DNA of 64,000 bases from Amycolatopsis jejuensis (GCF_000717335.1 NZ_JNYZ01000020.1:280735-344734); one strand, 5' to 3'; shown: positions 49,285-58,820, counted from the first letter of the stretch. Notes: generated by a model not told the origin, from the sequence alone. Numbers and translations: made by a program.

Positions 49285-50409
49285 ATGACTGATCGGCTCA
49301 AGCAGCTTTCCGAGGCAGGCGTCTCGATCTGGCTGGACGACCTTTCCCGCGACCGCCTGAACTCGGGCAACCTCGCCGGGCTCATCCGGGACAAGCACGT
49401 CGTCGGCGTCACCACGAACCCGACGATCTTCGCCAACGCGCTGTCGGCCGGTGAGGCCTACGACGCGCAGGTGAAGGAGCTGGCCGACCGCGGAGCGGAC
49501 CTGGACGGCACCGTCCGGGAGCTCACCACCACCGACGTGCGCAACGCCGCGGACCTGTTCCGCGACGTCTACAACGCGACCAACGGCGTCGACGGCCGCG
49601 TGTCCATCGAGGTGGACCCGCGCCTGGCGAAGGACACCGACAAGACGGTGGCCGAGGCCAAGGACCTGTGGAAGACCGTCGACCGGCCGAACGTGATGAT
49701 CAAGATCCCGGCCACCGAAGAGGGTCTGCCCGCGATCACCGCGACGCTGGCCGAGGGCATCAGCGTCAACGTCACGCTGATCTTCTCGGTGGAGCGGTAC
49801 AAGGCGGTCATCGATGCGTTCTTCGCCGGGCTGGAGCAGGCGAAGGCCAACGGCCACGACCTCAAGGGCATCCACTCGGTCGCGTCGTTCTTCGTGTCGC
49901 GCGTGGACACCGAGGTCGACAAGCGGCTGAACGCGCTGGGCACCGATGAGGCCAAGGCGCTGCTCGGCGAAGCGGCCATCGCCAACGCGTGGCTCGCGTA
50001 CGCGGCTTTCGAGGACCTGTTCGCCACGGACCGCTGGAAGACGCTCGCGGAGGCAGGAGCCAACGCGCAGCGTCCGCTGTGGGCCTCCACGGGCGTGAAG
50101 GACCCGGCGTACTCCGACACGCGCTACGTCGACCAGCTCGTGGTCAAGGACGTCGTGAACACGATGCCGGAGAAGACCATGGACGCGGTCGCCGACCACG
50201 CGGAGCTGTCCGGCGACACGGTCACCGGCCGCGGCGAGCGGGCGCAGGCGATCTTCGGCAAACTGAGCGCGGCGGGCATCGACGTGCCGGACGTGTTCGT
50301 CACGCTCGAGACCGAGGGCGTCGAGAAGTTCGAGAAGTCCTGGCAGGAGCTGCTGGACACGGTCACCGGGCAGCTGGACAACGCTCGATCGGACAAGGCG
50401 AAGGGCTGA
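49285..50409 (+). CDS. tal: Transaldolase
   Basis: The 374-residue protein is of the long actinobacterial transaldolase type: [34 protein letters not shown], the Schiff-base Lys in [27 protein letters not shown], and [16 protein letters not shown]. It transfers dihydroxyacetone units in the pentose-phosphate pathway. The ATG follows AAAGGGG, 12 bp after the tkt stop. Confidence 0.97.
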   Translation: MTDRLKQLSEAGVSIWLDDLSRDRLNSGNLAGLIRDKHVVGVTTNPTIFANALSAGEAYDAQVKELADRGADLDGTVRELTTTDVRNAADLFRDVYNATNGVDGRVSIEVDPRLAKDTDKTVAEAKDLWKTVDRPNVMIKIPATEEGLPAITATLAEGISVNVTLIFSVERYKAVIDAFFAGLEQAKANGHDLKGIHSVASFFVSRVDTEVDKRLNALGTDEAKALLGEAAIANAWLAYAAFEDLFATDRWKTLAEAGANAQRPLWASTGVKDPAYSDTRYVDQLVVKDVVNTMPEKTMDAVADHAELSGDTVTGRGERAQAIFGKLSAAGIDVPDVFVTLETEGVEKFEKSWQELLDTVTGQLDNARSDKAKG

Positions 50410-50419
50410 ACCGCACACC

Positions 50420-52042
50420 ATGACCACAGGGGACGAGACCGGCGTCGCGATCGTCGACGCCGAACTGGCAGGCAAGGCGGCACCGCTGGCCGAGCGGCTG
50501 GCGGCAGACGGGGCGGCAGGCAGGCTCGCGGCGCAGGATCCTGCCCTGTGGGGCTCGGACGCCGAGCCCGAAGCGTCGATCCGGCTGTCCTGGACGACCT
50601 TGCACAAGTCGTCGCGCCCGCTGATCGGGGAGATCGAGGCGCTGCGCGCGGAACTGCGCAGCGAGGGCGTGGACCGGGTGGTGCTCGCCGGGATGGGCGG
50701 TTCGTCGCTCGCGCCGGAGGTCATCACGGCCACCACCGGAGTCCCGCTCACCGTGCTCGACACCACCGACCCGGGCCAGGTGGCCGACGCGCTCGCGGGT
50801 GACCTCGAGCGCACGGTGATCGTGGTGTCGTCGAAGTCCGGCGGCACCGTGGAGACCGACAGCCACCGGCGGATCTTCGCCAAGGCGTTCGCGGACGCGG
50901 GGATCGACGCGGCACGGCGGATCGTGGTCGTCACCGACCCCGGGTCGCCGTTCTCCGAGCTGGCGGAGAAGGAGGGCTACCGCAAGACCTTCCTCGCCGA
51001 CCCGCACGTCGGCGGCCGGTACTCGGCACTCACCGCGTTCGGGCTCGTCCCGGCCGGGCTGGCGGGCGCGGACGTCGCCCGGCTGCTCGACCAGGCCGCT
51101 GCGGTGGCGGACACGCTCGCCGCGGACGCCCCGGACAACCCGGCCATCCAGCTGGCCGCAGCTTGGGGCGCCGCGCACGAGGCTGGAGCGGAGAAGGTCG
51201 TGCTGGCCGACACCGGGTCCGGGATCAAGGGTTTCCCGGACTGGGCCGAGCAGCTGATCGCGGAGTCCACCGGCAAGCTGGGCACCGGCCTGCTGCCGGT
51301 AGCGGTCGAGAGCACGGAAGCGCCCGGGTTCGCCGACCACGGGAGTGACGCCACGGCGGTCGCGATCGGTGCACCGGCCGGGGCCGCGCAGATCTCGGTC
51401 ACCGGGCCGCTGGGTGCGCAGTTCCTCTTGTGGGAGTACGCAACCGCGCTCGTCGGGCGGCTGCTCGGGATCAACCCGTTCGACCAGCCGGACGTCGAGG
51501 CCGCGAAGAAGGCCGCACGGGCGTTGCTGGATGACCCGGAGAAGCTGAAGGGCGGCGAGGCACCGGCCACTGTGGACGGTGCGGTCGAAATCTTCGGCAG
51601 CGCCGGCGTTTCCACCGAAGGCAAGCTCGCCGACGTGCTGCGCGCGTTCTTCGAAGCGGCCGACGCCAAGGGGTACCTCGCCGTGCAGGCGTACCTCGAC
51701 CGGCTCGACGACGCGTCCACCTCCTTGCTGCGCGGCGAAATCGCCAAGCGGACCGGGCGGCAGACCACCTTCGGCTGGGGCCCGCGGTTCCTGCATTCCA
51801 CCGGGCAGTACCACAAGGGCGGCCACCAGAACGGTAGCTTCCTGCAGATCACCGGCGCGGTCGAGAGCGATCTCGCGGTGCCCGACCGCCCGTACACGCT
51901 GGGGCAGCTCCAGCACGCGCAGGCGCTCGGTGACGGCCAGGTGCTCGCCGAGCACGGACGTCCGGTACTGCGGCTGCACCTCACCGACCGTGCCGCCGGG
52001 CTCGCCGAGCTCGTGCGGGCAGTGCAGGAGGCCGGCCGGTGA
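50420..52042 (+). CDS. pgi: Glucose-6-phosphate isomerase
   Basis: The 540-residue protein has two SIS-type folds with VLAGMGGSSLAPEVI, VVSSKSGGTVETDSHRR, VVVTDPGSPFSELAE, GGRYSALTAFGLVPAGLAG and ADTGSGIKGFPDWAEQLIAESTGK, as in the divergent actinobacterial Pgi linked to zwf. It interconverts glucose-6-P and fructose-6-P, returning transketolase/transaldolase products to Zwf. It lies 10 bp after tal and overlaps zwf by 4 bp. Mycobacterial versions of this operon lack it. Confidence 0.93.
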   Translation: MTTGDETGVAIVDAELAGKAAPLAERLAADGAAGRLAAQDPALWGSDAEPEASIRLSWTTLHKSSRPLIGEIEALRAELRSEGVDRVVLAGMGGSSLAPEVITATTGVPLTVLDTTDPGQVADALAGDLERTVIVVSSKSGGTVETDSHRRIFAKAFADAGIDAARRIVVVTDPGSPFSELAEKEGYRKTFLADPHVGGRYSALTAFGLVPAGLAGADVARLLDQAAAVADTLAADAPDNPAIQLAAAWGAAHEAGAEKVVLADTGSGIKGFPDWAEQLIAESTGKLGTGLLPVAVESTEAPGFADHGSDATAVAIGAPAGAAQISVTGPLGAQFLLWEYATALVGRLLGINPFDQPDVEAAKKAARALLDDPEKLKGGEAPATVDGAVEIFGSAGVSTEGKLADVLRAFFEAADAKGYLAVQAYLDRLDDASTSLLRGEIAKRTGRQTTFGWGPRFLHSTGQYHKGGHQNGSFLQITGAVESDLAVPDRPYTLGQLQHAQALGDGQVLAEHGRPVLRLHLTDRAAGLAELVRAVQEAGR

Positions 52043-53565
52043 CCTGGCGCAACCCGCTCCGCGACGAGCGGGACAAGCGGCTGCCCCGGATCGCGGGACC
52101 GTCGAGCCTGGTGATCTTCGGCGTCACCGGCGACCTGGCGCGCAAGAAGCTGATGCCCGCCATCTACGACCTCGCGCACCGCGGGCTGCTGCCCGCCGGG
52201 TTCTCCCTGGTCGGGTTCGCTCGCCGGGACTGGGAGCACGAGGACTTCGGCGAGCTGGTGCACGATTCGGTCCGCGACCACGCGCGGACGCCGTTCAAGG
52301 AGTCGGTGTGGAACCGGCTCGCCGAGGGCATCCGGTTCGTGCAGGGCACTTTCGACGACGACGCCGCGTTCGACCGGCTCGCGCAGACCGTGCGCGAGCT
52401 CGACGAGGAACGCGGCACCGGCGGCAACACCGCGTTCTACCTCTCGATCCCGCCCGGCGCGTTCCCGGTGGTCACGAAGCAGCTGGCGCGGTCGGGCCTC
52501 GCGCAGGCGGACGAGAACACGTGGCGGCGCGTGGTGATCGAGAAGCCGTTCGGCCACGATCTGAAGAGCGCGCGCGAGCTGAACGCGATCGTGAACGACG
52601 TCTTCCCCGAGGAGTCGGTGTTCCGCATCGACCACTACCTCGGCAAGGAGACGGTGCAGAACATCCTGGCGCTGCGGTTCGCGAACCAGCTCTTCGAGCC
52701 GATCTGGAACGCGAACTTCATCGACCACGTGCAGATCACCATGGCCGAGGACATCGGCCTCGGCGGCCGCGCGGGGTACTACGACGGGATCGGCGCCGCC
52801 CGCGACGTCATCCAGAACCACCTGCTCCAGCTGCTTGCCTTCACCGCGATGGACGAGCCGCTGTCGTTCGAGCCGAAGGCGCTGCGGTCGGAGAAGGCGA
52901 AGGTGCTGGCGGCGACCCAGCCGGTCAAGCCGTTCGACCAGACCACCGCGCGCGGGCAGTACGACGGCGGCTGGCAGGGCGGAACGAAGGTGCCGGGCCT
53001 GTTGCAGGAAGCGGGCTTCGCGAAGGACTCGCGCACGGAGACGTACGCCGCGGTGACGCTGGAGGTGCAGAACCGCCGCTGGGCCGGGGTGCCGTTCTAC
53101 CTGCGCACCGGCAAACGGCTGGGCCGCCGGGTCACCGAGATCGCAGTGGTGTTCAAGCGGGCGCCGCACTTGCCGTTCGACTCCACCTCCACCGAGGAGC
53201 TGGGCCAGAACGCGCTGGTCATCCGCGTGCAGCCGGACGAGGGCATCACGCTGCGGTTCGGGTCGAAGGTGCCGGGGACCACGATGGAGGTCCGCGACGT
53301 CACGATGGACTTCGGGTACGGCCACGCGTTCACGGAATCCTCACCGGAGGCGTACGAGCGGCTGATCCTGGACGTGCTCCTCGGCGAGCCGTCGCTGTTC
53401 CCGGTGAACGAGGAAGTCGAGCTGTCGTGGGAAATCCTCGACCCGGTGCTCAACCATTGGGCCAAACTCGGGACCGCGCCGGAGCAGTATCCGCCGGGTA
53501 GCTGGGGTCCCAAGTCGGCCGACGAGATGCTGGAACGGACCGGCAGGCACTGGAGGCGTCCGTGA
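52039..53565 (+). CDS. zwf: Glucose-6-phosphate 1-dehydrogenase
   Basis: The 508-residue protein has the NADP loop FGVTGDLARKKLMPAIYDL, the active-site RIDHYLGKETVQN, EKPFGHDL and FYLRTGKRLG. It makes 6-phosphogluconolactone and NADPH (or F420H2 in some actinomycetes; this sequence is the NADP type). GTG 52039 overlaps the pgi stop, and its own stop overlaps opcA by 4 bp. Confidence 0.98.
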   Translation: MTWRNPLRDERDKRLPRIAGPSSLVIFGVTGDLARKKLMPAIYDLAHRGLLPAGFSLVGFARRDWEHEDFGELVHDSVRDHARTPFKESVWNRLAEGIRFVQGTFDDDAAFDRLAQTVRELDEERGTGGNTAFYLSIPPGAFPVVTKQLARSGLAQADENTWRRVVIEKPFGHDLKSARELNAIVNDVFPEESVFRIDHYLGKETVQNILALRFANQLFEPIWNANFIDHVQITMAEDIGLGGRAGYYDGIGAARDVIQNHLLQLLAFTAMDEPLSFEPKALRSEKAKVLAATQPVKPFDQTTARGQYDGGWQGGTKVPGLLQEAGFAKDSRTETYAAVTLEVQNRRWAGVPFYLRTGKRLGRRVTEIAVVFKRAPHLPFDSTSTEELGQNALVIRVQPDEGITLRFGSKVPGTTMEVRDVTMDFGYGHAFTESSPEAYERLILDVLLGEPSLFPVNEEVELSWEILDPVLNHWAKLGTAPEQYPPGSWGPKSADEMLERTGRHWRRP

Positions 53566-54515
53566 TCATCGACCTGCCGTCCACCACGACGTCGGCGTTG
53601 AACAAGAAACTGGTGGAGATCCGCGAGCAGGGCGGCCAGGTCGCGCTGGGCCGCGTGCTCACGCTGGTGATCGTCGCGGACGACGACGCCAAGCTCGAAG
53701 AGGCCATCGAGGCCGCGAACGACGCGAGCCGCGAGCACCCGTCGCGGGTGATCGTGGTGGCGAAGGGCGCGCGCACGGCCGCCCCGCGCATCGACGGCCA
53801 GATCCGCGTCGGCGGTGACGCCGGTGCAAGCGAGGTCATCGTGCTGCGGCTGTACGGTCCGCTGGCAGCGCAAGGGCAGAGCGCGGTGGTCCCGCTGCTG
53901 CTGCCGGACGCGCCGATCGTCACCTGGTGGCCCGGGATCGGCCCGAAGGCGCCCGCGGAGGACCCACTGGGTCAGCTGGCACAACGGCGGATCACCGATT
54001 CGGCGGCCGAGAAGAACCCGGTACGGGCGCTCACCACGCGCGCGAAGTCCTATGTGGAGGGTGACACCGACCTGGCCTGGACCCGGCTCACCCGCTGGCG
54101 GGCACAGCTGGTGTCGGCGCTGGACCTGCCGCCGCACGAGAAAATCACCGGCGCGACGGTGACCGGGGAGGCCGATTCGCCGTCCACCGAGCTGCTCGCG
54201 GGCTGGCTCGCGGAGTACCTGAAGGCGCCGGTGCACCGGGTCAAGAGTTCGAGTGCGCAGGGCATCATCTCGGTGAAACTGGAGCGGCGCTCGGGTGCGG
54301 TGGAGCTGACGCGGCCGGACGGGCGGGTCGGCACGCTGACCCAGCCGGGCCAGCCGACGCGGCGGATCGCGTTGCAGCGGCGCAGCAATCCGGAGTGTCT
54401 CGTGGAGGAGCTGCGCAGGCTCGACCCGGACGAGGTGTACGAGGCGGCGCTGCACGGTCTGCACAAGATCGCTGCTTCTCCGGCTCGCAAGACGACGGAA
54501 AAGAGCAAGGCATGA
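53562..54515 (+). CDS. opcA: OpcA, G6PDH assembly/activity factor
   Basis: The 317-residue OpcA matches the actinobacterial family: IIDLPSTTTSALNKKLVEIREQGGQVALGRVLTLVI, EVIVLRLYGPLAAQGQSAVVPLLLPDAPIVTWWPG, and DTDLAWTRLTRWRAQL. It stimulates or assembles G6PDH. It is coupled by ATGA/GTGA overlaps to zwf and pgl. The C-terminal 20 residues are Lys-rich. Confidence 0.96.
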   Translation: MIIDLPSTTTSALNKKLVEIREQGGQVALGRVLTLVIVADDDAKLEEAIEAANDASREHPSRVIVVAKGARTAAPRIDGQIRVGGDAGASEVIVLRLYGPLAAQGQSAVVPLLLPDAPIVTWWPGIGPKAPAEDPLGQLAQRRITDSAAEKNPVRALTTRAKSYVEGDTDLAWTRLTRWRAQLVSALDLPPHEKITGATVTGEADSPSTELLAGWLAEYLKAPVHRVKSSSAQGIISVKLERRSGAVELTRPDGRVGTLTQPGQPTRRIALQRRSNPECLVEELRRLDPDEVYEAALHGLHKIAASPARKTTEKSKA

Positions 54516-55285
54516 GCCGGACCGAGGTGGTCGTCTACGAGAACCCGGACCTGCTGGCGGCCGCCGCGGCAGCCCGGCTGGTCACCCGGATCGTCGACGT
54601 GCAGGCAGCCCGCGGGTCGGCGTCGGTGGTCCTCACCGGCGGCGGCACCGGAATCGCCGTGCTGGAGGAACTGCGCGCGTCGAGTGCCCGCGACGCCATC
54701 GACTGGTCCCGGCTGGATTTGTACTGGGGCGACGAGCGTTTCGTCCCGGCAGACTCGGACGAGCGCAACGAAAAGGGCGCGCGCGAGGCCCTGCTGGACC
54801 ACGTCCCGCTGGCGCCGGAGCGAGTGCACGCAATGCCCGCGTCCGACGGCGAATTCGGCAACGACGTCGACGCGGCAGCCGAGGCGTATGCAAAGGTGCT
54901 GTCGGACGCGGCAGGCCCCGGCGCCGAGGTACCGGAGTTCGACATCATGCTGCTGGGCCTCGGCGGCGAGGGCCACACCGCGTCGCTCTTCCCGGAAACC
55001 GCTGAGGTGCAGGAGAAAGAGCGCTCGGTGGTAGCGGTCCGAGACTGCATCAAACCCCCGGCGACGCGGATTTCCCTTACGCTGCCAGCGATCCGGCGGG
55101 CAAGGGAAGTCTGGCTGATGACCGCAGGCACCGCCAAGGCCGACGCCGTCGCACAGGCTCTGGCCGGAGCCCCGGAAACCCAGATCCCGGTCAGCGGCGC
55201 CCGCGGGTACCGCCGCACCCTTTGGCTACTGGACCGCGATGCCGCAGGCAAGCTGACCAAGGTTTACCAGCCACCGGCTGAGTAG
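54512..55285 (+). CDS. pgl: 6-phosphogluconolactonase
   Basis: The 257-residue NagB-like hydrolase has VLTGGGTGIAVLEELR, DLYWGDERFVPADSDERN, DIMLLGLGGEGHTASLFP (active-site His), SLTLPAI and VWLMTAG. It hydrolyses the lactone from Zwf. It is the last gene of the operon; a 25-bp stem hairpin lies 74 bp downstream. Confidence 0.96.
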   Translation: MSRTEVVVYENPDLLAAAAAARLVTRIVDVQAARGSASVVLTGGGTGIAVLEELRASSARDAIDWSRLDLYWGDERFVPADSDERNEKGAREALLDHVPLAPERVHAMPASDGEFGNDVDAAAEAYAKVLSDAAGPGAEVPEFDIMLLGLGGEGHTASLFPETAEVQEKERSVVAVRDCIKPPATRISLTLPAIRRAREVWLMTAGTAKADAVAQALAGAPETQIPVSGARGYRRTLWLLDRDAAGKLTKVYQPPAE

Positions 55286-55359
55286 GCCCTTGCCGGACCC
55301 GGCCACCCACCGGACCCAGCACCCAGCCCTGGCCCTGCACCCCGATCCGAAGCCCTCAC

Positions 55360-55418
55360 ACGGTCTGGCTGGGCTTGTCAAGGCATCTTTCCCGCCTTGA
55401 CAAGCCCAGCCAGACCGT
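55360..55418. terminator. Very long perfect hairpin between convergent genes
   Basis: A 25-bp perfect stem (55360-55384 with 55394-55418; arms begin ACGGTCTGGCTGGGC) encloses a 9-base loop. It ends 8 bp from the GntR gene stop and 74 bp after pgl, so it is a bidirectional terminator or an anti-interference barrier. Confidence 0.88.
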
Positions 55419-55426
55419 CGTCACAA

Positions 55427-56107
55427 TCAAGCTTCGGGGTGCTGCCCACCCACGCCACCACTAGTGAGCAACGCCGCCGTCTCCCCCAAATGCCCCTTCA
55501 GCAACCCCGCCGCCACCTCCGGATCCCGTCCCAGCACCCCTTCCTCCAGCTCGCGGTGCCGGGCGACCACCTCCCCCTCGGCCACCCGATGCGCCGGATG
55601 CACCGACCACCGCCGCGCCACCTCGCTGGCCACCCACATCCGGTCGAACGTCTCCAGCAGGACCGGGTTCCCGCACCCGTCCAGCAGCGTCCGGTGGAAC
55701 ATCCGATGCGCCTCGGCCCACGCCGCTGAGTAGTACGTGCCCTCCTCCGGGGCATACATCGGCGTACGCGCCAGCCGGTGCCCGGCCGCGCGGACCCGCG
55801 TCTCCCACTCCAGGTCCCCGCGCGTGACCGACAGCCGCAGCACCGCAGGCTCGACCGTCCGGCGCGCCTCGATGATCTCCTGCCACCGCCGGTCGGCGAA
55901 CGCGGGCACGGCGAAGCCACGGTTCGTCAGCCGTTCCGCCAGCCCCTCCCCGACCAGCCGCACCAGCGCCTCCCGCACCACCGCGAGGCTCACCTCGTAC
56001 CGCGTCGCCAGCTCCTGCGGCTTGAGCGCCTGCCCCGGTTCGACCTCGCCGCGCATGATCGCGTCCCGCACCTGGTCGTAGACCTGCTCGGACAGCATCT
56101 GCTTCAT
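55427..56107 (-). CDS. GntR-family (FadR/VanR type) regulator
   Basis: The 226-residue regulator has a GntR winged helix (about 1-70: QVYDQVRDAIMRGEVEPGQALKPQELATRYEVSLAVVREALVRLVGEGLAERLTNRGFAV) and an FCD-type C-terminal ligand domain with His residues (HRMFHRTLLDGCGN, RHRELEEGVLG) placed to bind a metal or acid ligand. It is divergent from the SCO6745-like gene, and a near-palindrome at 56120-56138 overlaps that gene's -35. It is probably the neighbour's repressor. Confidence 0.9.
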   Translation of the reverse strand: MKQMLSEQVYDQVRDAIMRGEVEPGQALKPQELATRYEVSLAVVREALVRLVGEGLAERLTNRGFAVPAFADRRWQEIIEARRTVEPAVLRLSVTRGDLEWETRVRAAGHRLARTPMYAPEEGTYYSAAWAEAHRMFHRTLLDGCGNPVLLETFDRMWVASEVARRWSVHPAHRVAEGEVVARHRELEEGVLGRDPEVAAGLLKGHLGETAALLTSGGVGGQHPEA

Positions 56108-56119
56108 GGCACCATCATA

Positions 56120-56156
56120 GACGATTTGACAAATCATCGATTATCTTTGCTATCGT
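56120..56156 (+). promoter_or_regulatory. GntR operator overlapping a leaderless promoter
   Basis: GACGATTTGACAAATCATC (56120-56138) is a palindrome with one mismatch. It contains TTGACA (56126-56131), a consensus -35, and TATCGT (56151-56156) is a possible -10 with a 19-bp spacer. The next ATG is at 56163 with no ribosome site, fitting a leaderless transcript. Confidence 0.72.
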
Positions 56157-56162
56157 CGATGT

Positions 56163-57011
56163 ATGACCGATTACCCTGGAACCATCGCCGTCACCGCCGT
56201 CCGCGAGGCAGCCGACGCCATCAGCGCGGCACACCTCTTCACCTACCTGGTCCCGGAAACCGCGGAGGAAGCCGCCCGGCTGGGCGTCCCCGAGCGCCCG
56301 CCCGCCTACTTCGCCCTCCGGGCGGCTCCGATGGGCGCGGTGCCGTGGCAGGTCGTGCTCGCGACCTTCTACAACTTCAGCCCGCGAGCGGTCCAGACCA
56401 TGGCCGGGGCGTGGGACATCGCGCCGCCCGGGCAATGGCAAGCCGCCCGGTTCACGTCAGTGGAACGCGCGATGGACCGCGTCGGGGTCCACCTCCCGGC
56501 CGAACGGATCGCCGAGGCACGATCGCTGCTGGACCCGGTCGTCGCGAACGCCGACTACGCCGGAAAGCCTTTGGCAGCAGCGAACGCGGCGGTCCCGCTC
56601 CCGGCGGACCCGCTGGTCGCCCTGTGGCAGCAGATCACCGTGATCCGCGAATGGCGCGGCGACGCGCACCTTCCCGTCCTTGCCGACCACCGCCTCGGAC
56701 CGTGCGACTGCCTGGTCCTCCACACCGCGACGGGCCGCCTGCCGGTCCCGCTCGCCCGCCGGACCCGGATGTGGACCGACGACGAATGGGCCGCGGCAAC
56801 GAACCGCCTGGCCACCCGCGGCTGGCTGACCCCCGATGGCGTCCTGACCGACCTGGGCGCACAAGCCCGTGAGGACATCGAAACGGAGACCGACGAACGG
56901 TGCGCGCCCCTGTGGGCACCGATCGGCGAGGCCGGAACACGCCGGGTCACGTCGCTCATCAAGCCGATCGGCGAGGCGTTCGCCGCCGCCGGAACGTACC
57001 GGCTGCACTGA
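56163..57011 (+). CDS. SCO6745/SalK-like family protein
   Basis: The 282-residue protein has RAAPMGAVPWQVVLATFYNFSPRAVQTM, the block seen in SCO6745-type proteins of Streptomyces, followed by WQQITVIREWRGDAHLPVLADHRLGPCDCLVLHTATGRLP and a C-terminal winged-helix-like region (MWTDDEWAAATNRLATRGWLTPDGVLTDLG). A biochemical role is not established to my knowledge. It is divergent from a GntR regulator and probably controlled by it. Confidence 0.82.
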   Translation: MTDYPGTIAVTAVREAADAISAAHLFTYLVPETAEEAARLGVPERPPAYFALRAAPMGAVPWQVVLATFYNFSPRAVQTMAGAWDIAPPGQWQAARFTSVERAMDRVGVHLPAERIAEARSLLDPVVANADYAGKPLAAANAAVPLPADPLVALWQQITVIREWRGDAHLPVLADHRLGPCDCLVLHTATGRLPVPLARRTRMWTDDEWAAATNRLATRGWLTPDGVLTDLGAQAREDIETETDERCAPLWAPIGEAGTRRVTSLIKPIGEAFAAAGTYRLH

Positions 57012-57349
57012 TCGACGACCCACCCGCTCGGGTGATGTCTCCCCTGTCCGAGTGGTCCGGCAAACGGAGCAACGTCGACTGCGCCGAAGAGCGGCTCACC
57101 AGGATGTGGGAACCGCCGTATGGTGAACGTAAGGTGATGTGATCGACACATGGTGATGCCACTGGTCAGCCAGTCACTCACATGGAGTAATTGCGGAGAT
57201 CAGGACACCAGAAAAGCGTCCATGGGCGAAACTTACTGTCAACACACACGTTCTCGTTAGCATCCGCACATTTGTTCACCGCCGCGCGTCCCGATCGGGT
57301 GGCCGGCGCATCTCATCATCAAGTCCACAAGACGAATGGGGTCGCCGCG
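57012..57349. other. Intergenic region before the lone histidine kinase
   Basis: These 338 bp contain no supported gene. Two short inverted repeats are visible: ATGTG-ATCGA-CACAT (57137-57151) and ACTGG-TCAG-CCAGT (57161-57174). The second could be a weak terminator or an operator. A+T-richer sequence at 57180-57260 may carry the kinase promoter. Confidence 0.5.
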
Positions 57350-58552
57350 ATGAGCACTCAGGGACTCTCGATTCCAGGCATCTCGATGGGCGGCTCCGGT
57401 ACCGGAACCGCCCGCCGGGCCAGGCGGTTCAGCCTGACCGGGATGTTCTCCGTGTTCCGCAAGCCGGTCGTCGCGACGGTCGCCGTCGAAGCGGTCGTCC
57501 TGCTGCTGGTGGTGTTGGACGTCTGGCTCGTCGTCCCGCCGAAAGCGCAGCCCTATTCGCTGTACCTGTCGGCCGCCGCCTGCCTCGCGGTCGTGGTGCG
57601 GCGGCGGTTCCCGTTCCTGGCCATGCTCGTGGCGGTGCCCGGGTTCCTGGCAGGCTGGGCACAGCTCGCGTCGATGATCACTCTCGGCATGCTCGCCACC
57701 CGGAGGCAGCTGAGCTGGCAGACGTGGGTCGGCGCGGCGCTGGTGTTCGCCTCCCGGTTCGTGCGGTGGCCGCTGACGGAGTTCGCCGAGCTCAGCTGGC
57801 GCGAACACGTACTGGACGGCATTTACGGCGTCCTGGTCGCCGGCATGCCGATCGCGATCGCGCTGCTGGTCGGGGCGCGTGCCGAGGTGTCGGCGAAGCT
57901 CCGCGAACTGGCGACGAGCCGCGACCGGGAACGCCGTTTCCACGCAGACGCCGTCCGAGCCGAGGAACGCGCACGGCTGGCCCGCGAAATGCACGACGTG
58001 GTGTCCCACCAGATCACGCTGATCGCCATGCAGGCCGGCGCACTGCAGGCGCAAGCAAAGGAGGGTCCGGCGCTGGAGACGGCGCAGGTCATCCGCCAGC
58101 TGTCGACGCGAACGCTGGAGGAACTGCGCTCACTGGTGAGCGTCCTGCGCTCAGGCGCGGAAGACGACGGCCCACGCCCCGGAATCGGCGAGCTGGACCA
58201 CCTGATCCGCACGTCCGACGTCCCGGTCCAGCTCACCGTCGACCACCTCCCGGACACCCTGCCGAGCAAGGTCTCCGCCGCGGCCTACCGCACGGTGCAG
58301 GAATGCCTGACGAACGTCCACAAACACGCCCCAGGCGCCACGGCGACCATCCGCATCCACGCAACGAGCGGCGCGTTGGACATCGAGGTGGAAAACGCCC
58401 GCGCCTGCCGCACCGCCGAAGCGCTCCCGTCAGGCGGCCACGGACTCACCGGACTGGCCGAGAGAGCCCGCCTCCTGGGCGGAAGCTTCGAAACCTCCGG
58501 CACAAAAGACGGCGGCTTCCGCGTGCGGGCTCGGTATCCACTGGATCGCTGA
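57350..58552 (+). CDS. Sensor histidine kinase (HisKA_3), no adjacent regulator
   Basis: The 400-residue protein has four hydrophobic spans (about 40-180) without a large extracellular loop, a HisKA_3 helix with phospho-acceptor in LAREMHDVVSHQITLIAMQAG, and HATPase_c (QECLTNVHKHAPGA, GGHGLTGLAERARLLGG). The ATG at 57350 has GAATGGGG upstream. No response regulator is adjacent on either side, so its partner is distant. The N-terminal 25 residues are Gly/Ser-rich. Confidence 0.9.
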   Translation: MSTQGLSIPGISMGGSGTGTARRARRFSLTGMFSVFRKPVVATVAVEAVVLLLVVLDVWLVVPPKAQPYSLYLSAAACLAVVVRRRFPFLAMLVAVPGFLAGWAQLASMITLGMLATRRQLSWQTWVGAALVFASRFVRWPLTEFAELSWREHVLDGIYGVLVAGMPIAIALLVGARAEVSAKLRELATSRDRERRFHADAVRAEERARLAREMHDVVSHQITLIAMQAGALQAQAKEGPALETAQVIRQLSTRTLEELRSLVSVLRSGAEDDGPRPGIGELDHLIRTSDVPVQLTVDHLPDTLPSKVSAAAYRTVQECLTNVHKHAPGATATIRIHATSGALDIEVENARACRTAEALPSGGHGLTGLAERARLLGGSFETSGTKDGGFRVRARYPLDR

Positions 58553-58575
58553 CTGTTCTTGGGTATTTCCCTTGG

Positions 58576-58743
58576 CCGCCGGGGATTTCCCGGCCGCTGG
58601 GGATCTCCGCGGCCTCCAGGGACCTTCCCAGCCTCCAGGGATTCTCCCGGCTTCCAGGGACTTTTCCCGGCGTCCGGGGATCTCCGCGGTCTTTGGGGGT
58701 TTCCCGGCCTCCGGGGATTTTCCCGGTCTTGAGGGTTTCCCGG
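58576..58743. repeat. Tandem degenerate repeat, 17-20 bp unit
   Basis: About nine units follow one another with the consensus CCTCCAGGGATTTTCCCGG (variants GGGGATCTCCGCGG and GGGGTTTCCCGG). Each unit is a small imperfect palindrome (GGGATTTTCCC). Open frames here read as a repeating Gly/Phe/Pro peptide without a ribosome site, and I treat the region as non-coding. Confidence 0.8.
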
Positions 58744-58820
58744 CACGGCCGCGGTTTCCGGCCGATGGGACGACCCGTCAGCTCCGGGCCATTCCGTCTG
58801 GAATATCCCCATCCGAATAG

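Noticed and set aside
47173..50934. Very long antisense reading frame over tkt, tal and pgi (about 1250 codons)
   Set aside because: It is the shadow of strongly coding G+C-rich genes on the other strand; composition is Arg/Val/Gly-rich, with no ribosome site and no domain.
58572..58820. Possible small protein with repeated Gly/Phe/Pro units
   Set aside because: It arises from a degenerate DNA repeat, lacks a ribosome site, and unit lengths vary from 17 to 20 bp, breaking frame.
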